Of a DNA stretch of 5,965 nt, positions 1 to 5,965 are shown piece after piece (within the stretch, counting starts at the first letter, position 1; each line of letters opens with the position of its first letter). The notes under the pieces are model-generated. The model saw only the letters and a program-made list of their open reading frames with translations, had not been told where the DNA came from and did no database searches. A program made the position numbers and the translations under genes. The DNA comes from Mycoplasmatota bacterium. Its GTDB lineage: Bacteria; Bacillota_I; Bacilli_A; RF39; UBA660. The stretch lies in the NCBI GenBank assembly GCA_012512795.1, contig JAAZDL010000131.1:1-5965 (forward strand). The letters are read 5' to 3'.

Positions 1-3000
1 ATATAACTAGTGGAAGTTGGTATAAATTTAAAGGTCAAGTTAAATTTGATATTAGAAGTAATGATTATGTTTTTAATATAAATGATATTGAAACTTATAA
101 TAGAAAAAAAGAAAAAAGAACTGATAATGCTGAAGTTAAAAGAGTAGAGTTACATTTACATACAAATATGAGTCAAATGGATGGTTTAATTCCATATAAA
201 AAACTACTTAAAAAAGTAACAGATTTTAATATGAGAGCAGTTGCAGTTACTGATAAAAATAGTATTCAAATATTTCCTAAACTTTATAATGATAAAAAAG
301 ACATTAAAATACTTTTTGGCTGTGAACTTTCTGTTGTAGATGATGTAGTTAAAATAATTACTAATGATTCGGATTATAATTTAAATGATGAGATAGTTGT
401 TTTTGATTTTGAAACAACTGGTTTTAATGCATTTGCAGGAGATAAAATTATTGAAATAGGAGCAGTAACTATTAAAAATGGAGAAATAATTAGTGAGTTT
501 AACGAACTAGTTGATCCTGGTATTAAATTAAGAGAAGAAATTATTAATATCACTTCTATAACTGATGCTATGTTAAAAGGAAAACTTAAAGAAGAAGAAG
601 CATTTAAAAAATTCAAAGAATATTTTGGTAATAAACCAATGATAGCTCATAATGCTAAATTTGATGTTTCTTTTATAAAAGCATGTTATGAAAAATATAA
701 TTTAGGTACATTTGAAAATCCCGTTATAGACACTCTTGAAATGAGTAGAGCAATAACTCCTGATGAAAGACGTCATGATCTAAGTACATTAGTTAAAAGA
801 TATAAAGTTCCTTTTGATGAAGATGGACATCATAGAGCTACTTATGATGCAGCAGCTACTGGGAAAGTTTATTATAAAATGCTTGAGGCAATTGGAAATA
901 ATTATCAAGTTGTAAGTGACTTAAAAGAACTTATTAATATAGATAATGTAATGAAAACAGCAAGACCATTTGATATAACAGTACTTGTTAAAAACAATGT
1001 TGGGCTTAAGAACTTATTTAAAATAATAAGTTATGCTAATACTAAATATTTTTATAAAGGTGCTAGAATACCTAAAAGTGAGCTTACAAAACATAGAGAA
1101 GGACTTATTATTGGCTCTGGGTGTTATAGTGGTGAAGTTTTTGAATCTGCAAAAACTAAAAGTGATGATGATGTTTTAAATGTTATGAGTTACTATGACT
1201 TTATAGAAGTTAATCCTCCGTCTATTTTGGAACATTTAGTTGAAACTGGAGATTTCTCTAATACATTTGAAATGAAAGAAACAATTAAAAAAATAATAAG
1301 ACTTGCTGATACTTTAGATAAACTAACTTGTGCTACAGGAGATGTACATACACTTGATCCTAACGATAATATATATAGAGAGATTTTAGTAGCTCAAAAA
1401 CAGCCTGGAGGAGGATTACATCCTTTATTTAAACGAGATATTAAAACTATCCCTAATGCATATTTAATGAATACTGAAGAGATGTTAAATGCATTTGATT
1501 TTATTGATAAAGACAAAGCATATGAAATAGTTGTTACTAATACTAATATTATTGCTGATATGATAGAAGATGTTGAAATAATAAAACCTGGATTATGTGC
1601 TCCTAAAATGGAAAATTCTGCAGAAGAGATGAAAAATATAGTCTATACAACTGCCTATAATACTTATGGACAAGTACTTCCCGATATAATAAAAGAAAGA
1701 TTAGAAACTGAATTAAATGGTATTATAGGTGGTAACTACGATGTTATATACTTAATATCTCAAAAGTTAGTTAAACATTCTAATGATGCCGGATATATAG
1801 TTGGATCAAGAGGAAGTGTTGGTTCTTCTTTAGTTGCAACATTTATGAATATAACAGAAGTTAATCCTTTACCACCTCATTATATATGTCCTAAATGTAA
1901 AAAAAGTATATTTGAAATAAACGGAGAAAAACTTGAAAGTAAATATGGTAGTGGATTTGATATGCCAGACATGAAGTGTGAATGTGGAACATTTATGAAA
2001 AAACAAGGTCAAAATATTCCGTTTGAAACATTTCTTGGATTTAAAGCTGAAAAAACACCTGATATAGATCTTAACTTTTCAGGAGAATTTCAAGCTGAAG
2101 CACATAAATATACTAGAGTATTATTTGGTGATTCTTATGTATTTCGTGCTGGAACTATAACTACTATTGCTGAAAAAACTGCGTATGGCTTTGTTCTTAA
2201 ATATATGGAAGACAAAGGCCAAACATTAAGAAGAGCTGAAATAGAGCGTTTAGCTCAAAATATTACAGGTATTAAAAGAACAACTGGTCAGCATCCAGGA
2301 GGAATAATTGTTATTCCTAATTATAAAGATGTATTTGATTTTACACCTTATCAAAAACCAGCTGAAAATATGGAAGCAGAGTGGCTTACAACACACTTTG
2401 AATTTCATGATATAGAGGAAAATGTATTAAAACTTGATATTTTAGGACATGATGACCCAACTGTACTTAAATATCTTTGCGATGATGTTAATATTGATGT
2501 ATATGATATTCCTTTAGATGATAAAAAAGTTATGAGCATATTTTCTAATTTAGAAGCATTAGGACTTACAGAAGAGCAAGTTAATACAACTGTAGGATCT
2601 TTAGGTGTACCAGAATTTGGTACTAAATTTGTTATGCAAATGCTTGAAGATACTCGTCCTAAATCATTTGCTGAACTAATTAAAATATCAGGATTATCAC
2701 ATGGTACTGATGTATGGCTTGGAAATGCTCAAGAAGTTATAAAACAAGGTATTTGTGAATTTAAAGATGTAATTGGTTGTCGTGATGATATTATGGTTTC
2801 TTTAATACAATATGGTATTGAAAGTCAGCAATCATTTAAAATTAGTGAATTTATTAGAAAAGGAAAAGTTTCAAAAGAATATGATACATGGGTTGAATAT
2901 TCTAAAATAATGAGAGAACATAACATTCCTGATTGGTATATTGGTTGTTGCGAAAAAATTAAATATATGTTTCCTAAAGCACATGCAGCAGCTTATGTTA

Positions 3001-3515
3001 TAAATGGTTTTAGAGTAGCATGGTTTAAAGTATATCATCCAATTCATTACTACAGAGTACTTTTTTCAATTCGTAAAAGTGATTTTGAAATTGAAGTTAT
3101 GATTAATGGAAAACAAGCTGTTAAGAATTTAATAAAAGAAATAGAAGAAAAAGAAAAAAATGAAAAGAAAGCAAAAGATGAAGCTGTATATGATACTTTA
3201 TTAGTGGCAAACGAAATGTATGAAAGAGGATTTCATTTTGATGAAATATCACTTGAAAAGAGTGATGCTGTCATGTTCAAAGTAAATGAAAATGGAGACG
3301 GACTCATTCCTCCTTTTATTACTTTGCCATCACTTGGAGAGTCTTGTGCTCGTAATATAGTAGAAGAAAGAGATAAAAAACCATTTGTAAGTATAGATGA
3401 TCTTCAATCTCGTGGAAAAGTATCTCAAACATTAATTGATAAAATGAGAAGTATGGGTATATTAAAAGGTCTTCCTGAAAGTTCACAGCTATGTTTATTT
3501 GATTTTGAGGTATAA
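1..3515 (+). CDS. polC: DNA polymerase III alpha subunit, PolC type (5'-truncated by window edge)
   Basis: Replicative DNA polymerase of low-GC Gram-positives with built-in proofreading. The frame is open to the left edge (first full codon at 3); about 1170 residues are visible of a family usually near 1430, so the N-terminus and part of the OB region lie outside. Seen in order: end of OB region (3-~125); PHP first half with RVELHLHT (141-164); DEDDh exonuclease with DFETTG (Asp 405, Glu 411), Asp 663, and His 831/Asp 846; PHP second half to about 1350 with GSGC (Cys 1122) and GDVH (1341-1349); GSRGSVGSS (from about 1804); four-Cys zinc segment (1887-1985); palm PDIDLNFSG (Asp 2061, 2067) and KLDILGHDDPT (Asp 2436); fingers FPKAHAAAY (from about 2970). 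It ends with clamp-binding QLCLF (3486-3500), then DFEV and TAA. Two expected PHP histidines are Lys (255) and Asn (1038). ATG 168 is internal, lying just after the HLHT motif. No frameshift is seen. Confidence 0.97.
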   Translation, partial: ITSGSWYKFKGQVKFDIRSNDYVFNINDIETYNRKKEKRTDNAEVKRVELHLHTNMSQMDGLIPYKKLLKKVTDFNMRAVAVTDKNSIQIFPKLYNDKKDIKILFGCELSVVDDVVKIITNDSDYNLNDEIVVFDFETTGFNAFAGDKIIEIGAVTIKNGEIISEFNELVDPGIKLREEIINITSITDAMLKGKLKEEEAFKKFKEYFGNKPMIAHNAKFDVSFIKACYEKYNLGTFENPVIDTLEMSRAITPDERRHDLSTLVKRYKVPFDEDGHHRATYDAAATGKVYYKMLEAIGNNYQVVSDLKELINIDNVMKTARPFDITVLVKNNVGLKNLFKIISYANTKYFYKGARIPKSELTKHREGLIIGSGCYSGEVFESAKTKSDDDVLNVMSYYDFIEVNPPSILEHLVETGDFSNTFEMKETIKKIIRLADTLDKLTCATGDVHTLDPNDNIYREILVAQKQPGGGLHPLFKRDIKTIPNAYLMNTEEMLNAFDFIDKDKAYEIVVTNTNIIADMIEDVEIIKPGLCAPKMENSAEEMKNIVYTTAYNTYGQVLPDIIKERLETELNGIIGGNYDVIYLISQKLVKHSNDAGYIVGSRGSVGSSLVATFMNITEVNPLPPHYICPKCKKSIFEINGEKLESKYGSGFDMPDMKCECGTFMKKQGQNIPFETFLGFKAEKTPDIDLNFSGEFQAEAHKYTRVLFGDSYVFRAGTITTIAEKTAYGFVLKYMEDKGQTLRRAEIERLAQNITGIKRTTGQHPGGIIVIPNYKDVFDFTPYQKPAENMEAEWLTTHFEFHDIEENVLKLDILGHDDPTVLKYLCDDVNIDVYDIPLDDKKVMSIFSNLEALGLTEEQVNTTVGSLGVPEFGTKFVMQMLEDTRPKSFAELIKISGLSHGTDVWLGNAQEVIKQGICEFKDVIGCRDDIMVSLIQYGIESQQSFKISEFIRKGKVSKEYDTWVEYSKIMREHNIPDWYIGCCEKIKYMFPKAHAAAYVINGFRVAWFKVYHPIHYYRVLFSIRKSDFEIEVMINGKQAVKNLIKEIEEKEKNEKKAKDEAVYDTLLVANEMYERGFHFDEISLEKSDAVMFKVNENGDGLIPPFITLPSLGESCARNIVEERDKKPFVSIDDLQSRGKVSQTLIDKMRSMGILKGLPESSQLCLFDFEV
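3507..3510 (+). promoter_or_regulatory. Ribosome binding site of the MBL gene, inside the end of polC
   Basis: GAGG lies 6 bases before ATG 3517 and is made of the Glu and Val codons just before the polC stop. It decides the start at 3517. An in-frame TTG at 3499 has no Shine-Dalgarno sequence at the right distance and would add six residues not expected in the family. The 1-base gap after the polC stop suggests translational coupling. Confidence 0.75.
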
Positions 3516-3516
3516 C

Positions 3517-4266
3517 ATGAAAATAATAGTTTTATCAAGTAGTAGTAGTGGAAATTCCACATATATAGAACTTAATAATATAAAATTTTTAATAGATGCA
3601 GGTTTACCATATGGAGTAATGAAAGAAAAACTTTATGAAATAAATGTTTCTCCAGAAGAAATAGATTTTATAATCGTAACACATGCACATATAGATCATG
3701 TAAGAAGTATACATACTTTTAATAGAGTATATAAAACTAAAATATATATATCATCTGAAACATTAAATGAATATAATAAAAAAGATTATTTAAAAGACTA
3801 TATACTTTTTGATAATTTAGATAATATTGAAAATCTTAAGTTTGTTAAAATACCTATTTCACATGATAAAAAAGGATTTGGGTTTGTATTTGAGCATAAA
3901 AATAATTCTTTAGTATATATGGCAGATACTGGTATGATTCACTTAAAACATCATAAACTATTAATGAATAAGACAGTATATTTAATGGAAAGTAATCATA
4001 ATGTAGAAATGGAAATGAACGGTACTAAAGACTATACTACTAAACTAAGAAATATTGGTCCAACTGGACACTTATCAAATGAAGATTGTGCAAAGTACTT
4101 AGATATTTTTGTTGGAGATAAAACTAAATACATATGTTTAATTCATATTAGTGAAAAAGATAATACTTATGAAGAAGCATATAAAGTAAATAGAAAAATC
4201 ATTAATAAAAAAATTAATATAATAGTTGCATACAAAGATAAGATAAGTGAGGCTATAAATATATAA
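3517..4266 (+). CDS. walJ: MBL-fold metallohydrolase, WalJ/YycJ family
   Basis: Probable metal-dependent hydrolase or nuclease of the metallo-beta-lactamase fold, 249 residues, cytosolic with no signal peptide or membrane segment. Seen: N-terminal strand followed by SSSSSGNSTYIE (residues 7-18, matching the family's ASGSSGN start), LIDAG (25-29), metal motif THAHIDH (His56, His58, Asp60, His61), ISH (His116), ADTG (Asp137), ESNHNVEM (158-165), GHLSNED (184-190) and IHISEKDNT (His210). ESNH, GHLSNED and HxSExN are signatures of WalJ/YycJ rather than of RNase J or glyoxalase II. Family members commonly sit in the walRK operon; in Bacillus the protein has been linked to mutation avoidance and proposed as a mismatch-repair exonuclease. 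Here it sits between two DNA polymerase genes, which fits a DNA role, but nuclease activity is inferred. The ATG start is chosen for its GAGG site and the typical MKI N-terminus. It is probably co-transcribed with polC. Confidence 0.9.
   Translation: MKIIVLSSSSSGNSTYIELNNIKFLIDAGLPYGVMKEKLYEINVSPEEIDFIIVTHAHIDHVRSIHTFNRVYKTKIYISSETLNEYNKKDYLKDYILFDNLDNIENLKFVKIPISHDKKGFGFVFEHKNNSLVYMADTGMIHLKHHKLLMNKTVYLMESNHNVEMEMNGTKDYTTKLRNIGPTGHLSNEDCAKYLDIFVGDKTKYICLIHISEKDNTYEEAYKVNRKIINKKINIIVAYKDKISEAINI
3538..3549 (+). repeat. Four tandem AGT codons (serine run) in the MBL gene
   Basis: Four AGT triplets follow a TCA codon and give five serines at residues 7-11, in the loop that family members usually encode as a Ser/Gly mix. 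A change in copy number would keep the frame. It is probably just codon bias in a Ser-rich loop. Confidence 0.5.
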
Positions 4267-4285
4267 ACATTGCCTCTTTTTCTTT
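4249..4285 (+). terminator. Weak candidate intrinsic terminator after the MBL gene
   Basis: GAGGC (4249-4253, in the last codons of the MBL gene) can pair with GCCTC (4272-4276). This gives a 5-bp GC-rich stem with an 18-base loop, followed directly by TTTTTCTTT (4277-4285). The T tract is good, but the stem is short and the loop long, so termination is likely partial at best. It competes with the hairpin at 4271-4296. Confidence 0.4.
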
Positions 4286-4296
4286 GTAAAAAGGCA
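4271..4296 (+). other. Alternative hairpin in the MBL gene-polA spacer
   Basis: TGCCT (4271-4275) pairs with AGGCA (4292-4296). After one bulged C (4276), TTTT (4277-4280) pairs with AAAA (4288-4291) around a 7-base loop. No T run follows on the + strand, so it is not a classical terminator. It uses the same GCCTC bases as the stem at 4249-4276 and also buries the T tract, so the two folds exclude one another. It overlaps the -35 region of the putative polA promoter. Confidence 0.4.
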
Positions 4297-4311
4297 TATC
4301 TATTATATAAT
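4284..4311 (+). promoter_or_regulatory. Putative sigma-A-type promoter of polA
   Basis: TTGTAA (4284-4289; four of six bases match TTGACA) is followed by a 16-base spacer and a perfect TATAAT (4306-4311). Transcription would begin near 4317-4320, leaving a leader of only about 15 bases before the polA ATG at 4335, just enough for its ribosome binding site. In such AT-rich DNA a -10 match alone means little; the pairing with a -35 in a true intergenic spacer raises confidence. Confidence 0.6.
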
Positions 4312-4314
4312 AGA
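4299..4314. repeat. Perfect 16-bp palindrome covering the polA -10 box
   Basis: TCTATTATATAATAGA is its own reverse complement, with C:G pairs near both ends. It contains the TATAAT of the putative polA promoter, so the minus strand carries a TATAAT too (4302-4307). It could be an operator for a dimeric regulator or simply a by-product of AT richness. Confidence 0.55.
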
Positions 4315-4324
4315 ATAGGAAATT

Positions 4325-4330
4325 AGGTGA
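4325..4330 (+). promoter_or_regulatory. polA ribosome binding site
   Basis: AGGTGA, complementary to the 3' end of 16S rRNA, lies 4 bases before ATG 4335. It is the strongest Shine-Dalgarno sequence in the spacer and fixes the polA start. Confidence 0.8.
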
Positions 4331-4334
4331 GAGT

Positions 4335-5965
4335 ATGAAAAAAAGAGCTATTTTAATCGATGGTAATAACTTATTATTTAGAAGTTATTATGCTACTGCG
4401 TATAATGGAAATTTAATGAAAAACAGTAAAGGATTTCCAACTAATGCTTTATATGGCTTTGTGAATATGTTAAATAAAATAACTAAAGAAGAAAATCCAG
4501 AATACATTATGGTAGCATTTGATAAAGGAAAAAACTTTAGACAAGATTTATATGAGAATTATAAAGATGGAAGAATTGAAACACCAGAGGATTTAAAAAA
4601 ACAATTTCCATATGCTAAAGAAATATGTTCTTTACTTGGTATTAAATATATTGAATACGACAATTATGAAGCTGATGATATTATAGGTACTTTTGCTCAA
4701 ATGGCATATGATGATGATAAGTATGATGCTACTATAATAAGTAGTGATAAAGATTTATTACAACTCATTAGTGATGATGTAAATGTTAAACTTTTAAAAC
4801 AAAAAGATTATATTTTAATGGATGAAAATACGTTTTATGAAACTTATCATATAAAACCAATTAGAATGATAGACTTAAAAGCATTGATGGGTGATCCTTC
4901 TGATAATATACCTGGTGTAAAAGGAATAGGTGAAAAAACAGCATTAAGTTTACTTCAAAAATATGAAACTTTAGATAATGTATATAATAATATTGATGAG
5001 ATACAAGGTAAATTAAAAGAAAAACTAATAAATGATAAAGATAATGCTTACTTTTCATATAAACTTGCCACTATTTATAAAAATATTGATTTTGATTATA
5101 CTTTTGATAGTATAAAATATAAAGATATAAATGTAGATGGCCTAACAGCTTTATATAAAGAATTAGAATTTAATTCATTTTTAAAAAATGTACAAACTAA
5201 ATCAAATAACTCAAATAATAAATATGAAATAGTTAATAGCATTATTAATATAGAAAAGCCATATAGTGTATATATAGAGCTTGATAGTGCAAACTATCAT
5301 ACAGCAAATATAATAGGTGCATCTATTTATGATAGTAATAAATCTTATTATTTTGATTTAGCAGCGATATTATTAAATAAAAATTTATTTAATAATACAC
5401 TTGTTACTTATGATTTAAAGAAAAATATTGTTGCTCTTAATAAATATGAAATAAATACTAACTCTGAATTTGACACTATGATTGGTGCTTATTTATTAAA
5501 TTATAATATTAAAGATGATTTATCATATTTATCTAATACTTTTGGTACAGAAATACCGTATTATGAAAGTATTGTTAATAAGAAAAATCCATTAAAAGAA
5601 GAAGAAATAATAAATGCAATAAATATGAAAGCTAAGTTTCTTTATGATACATATAAAGAATTTTTAAACAAGCTAAAAGAAGAAGAGTTAATGTCTTTAT
5701 ATACTGATATAGAACATCCATTAATTAAAGTTCTATCTAGTATGGAAATAACCGGTATAAATGTTAACCCATTAGTAATAGATGAATTAAAAGAAGAAGT
5801 TAAAATTAAAATAGAAAAAGTCTCTAGCACTATATATAACTATGCTGGAGAAGAGTTTAATATTTCTAGTCCAAAACAACTAGGAGAGATTTTATATGAT
5901 AAATTAAATCTTCCAAGATCAAGAGGAAAACAATCATCTTCAACAGCGCATGATATATTAATAAA
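4335..5965 (+). CDS. polA: DNA polymerase I (3'-truncated by window edge)
   Basis: Pol I removes RNA primers with its 5'-3' exonuclease and fills repair and Okazaki gaps. The frame is open from ATG 4335 to the edge: 543 codons of a family usually near 830-930. Residues 1-~290 are the 5'-3' exonuclease: LIDGNN (Asp9), AFDKGKNFR, YKDGR, YEADD (Glu112, Asp114, Asp115), SSDKD (Asp138, Asp140), GDPSDNIPGVKGIGEKTA (Asp187, Asp190), the last part being the helix-hairpin-helix. All key acids are present, so this domain looks active. Residues ~305-450 are the 3'-5' exonuclease fold with its catalytic acids changed: ELD (315-317) in place of DTE, Asn364 and Lys432 where E. coli has Asp424 and Asp501. 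It is probably inactive, as in Bacillus-type Pol I. FNISSPKQLGEILYDKL then opens the polymerase thumb; the palm and fingers are outside. No Trp codon or in-frame TGA occurs. Regulation probably uses the promoter at 4284-4311, with possible read-through from polC. Confidence 0.96.
   Translation, partial: MKKRAILIDGNNLLFRSYYATAYNGNLMKNSKGFPTNALYGFVNMLNKITKEENPEYIMVAFDKGKNFRQDLYENYKDGRIETPEDLKKQFPYAKEICSLLGIKYIEYDNYEADDIIGTFAQMAYDDDKYDATIISSDKDLLQLISDDVNVKLLKQKDYILMDENTFYETYHIKPIRMIDLKALMGDPSDNIPGVKGIGEKTALSLLQKYETLDNVYNNIDEIQGKLKEKLINDKDNAYFSYKLATIYKNIDFDYTFDSIKYKDINVDGLTALYKELEFNSFLKNVQTKSNNSNNKYEIVNSIINIEKPYSVYIELDSANYHTANIIGASIYDSNKSYYFDLAAILLNKNLFNNTLVTYDLKKNIVALNKYEINTNSEFDTMIGAYLLNYNIKDDLSYLSNTFGTEIPYYESIVNKKNPLKEEEIINAINMKAKFLYDTYKEFLNKLKEEELMSLYTDIEHPLIKVLSSMEITGINVNPLVIDELKEEVKIKIEKVSSTIYNYAGEEFNISSPKQLGEILYDKLNLPRSRGKQSSSTAHDILI

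Noticed and set aside
168..170. ATG 168 as the start of a full PolC gene
   Set aside because: The same frame is open upstream to the left edge and encodes RVELHLHT and the end of the OB region, which are core PolC sequence. This Met lies inside the PHP domain and has no ribosome binding site.
374..616. 80-codon minus-strand reading frame
   Set aside because: It lies fully antisense to the conserved PolC exonuclease domain. Its Ser/Ile/Leu-rich composition is the usual reverse shadow of AT-rich coding DNA.
3121..3190. Lys/Glu-rich stretch in PolC as a foreign insertion or coiled coil
   Set aside because: Family members have a charged helix (IEEIN...AKEKS type) at the same place before the conserved EMxERGF segment, so it is normal low-complexity variation.
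3499..3501. TTG 3499 as the start of the MBL gene
   Set aside because: It overlaps the polC clamp motif, lacks a placed Shine-Dalgarno sequence and adds residues outside the family's normal start. ATG 3517 has GAGG at 6 bases.
4861..5058. 65-codon minus-strand reading frame rich in Tyr, His and Leu
   Set aside because: It is antisense to the conserved helix-hairpin-helix part of the Pol I 5'-3' exonuclease. Its apparent hydrophobicity comes from reverse-reading Asp/Lys/Asn codons.
5642..5830. 62-codon minus-strand reading frame
   Set aside because: It is antisense to polA, with no ribosome binding site or family resemblance seen.
1..5965. CRISPR array, tRNA/rRNA, insertion sequence, toxin-antitoxin or other novel system
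   Set aside because: The window is almost wholly filled by three recognisable housekeeping genes. The only non-coding DNA is 1 base and 68 bases between genes, and no spaced repeats or terminal inverted repeats were seen.

Overview
This is an ordinary, very AT-rich, gene-dense stretch of chromosome with three genes, all on the + strand: the 3' part of polC, a complete WalJ/YycJ-like metallo-beta-lactamase-fold gene, and the 5' part of polA. PolC-type polymerase III, strong A/T preference at third positions (AGA, ATA, TTA), AGGAGG-type ribosome binding sites and short spacers point to a low-GC Firmicutes/Bacilli-type bacterium, possibly an uncultured gut lineage. All tryptophans seen are encoded by TGG and no in-frame TGA occurs. 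This argues for the standard bacterial code rather than the Mycoplasma/Spiroplasma code, despite the AT bias. Genus cannot be read from the sequence.

Layout. Positions 1-3515 hold the C-terminal ~1170 residues of PolC: end of the OB region, PHP domain split by a DEDDh proofreading exonuclease, zinc-binding segment, polymerase palm and fingers, and a C-terminal clamp-binding motif. The gene enters from the left edge, so the first ATG in the window (168) is internal. One base after its stop, 3517-4266 encodes a 249-residue MBL-fold hydrolase whose ribosome binding site lies inside the last polC codons. The 68-base spacer 4267-4334 holds two mutually exclusive hairpins, a good sigma-A-type promoter with a perfect TATAAT inside a 16-bp palindrome, and a strong ribosome binding site. 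From 4335 to the right edge runs polA (543 codons visible): complete 5'-3' exonuclease, a 3'-5' exonuclease-like domain that has lost its catalytic acids, and the beginning of the polymerase domain.

How they fit together. PolC is the replicative polymerase. Pol I removes RNA primers and fills gaps. The WalJ/YycJ family has been linked in Bacillus to DNA repair and mutation avoidance. The cluster therefore reads as a replication/repair module, with polC and the MBL gene likely co-transcribed and translationally coupled and polA able to use its own promoter. I see no mobile element, CRISPR array, RNA gene or novel defence system. The most interesting points are two altered metal-ligand positions in the PolC PHP domain, the gene neighbourhood itself, and the palindromic polA promoter.
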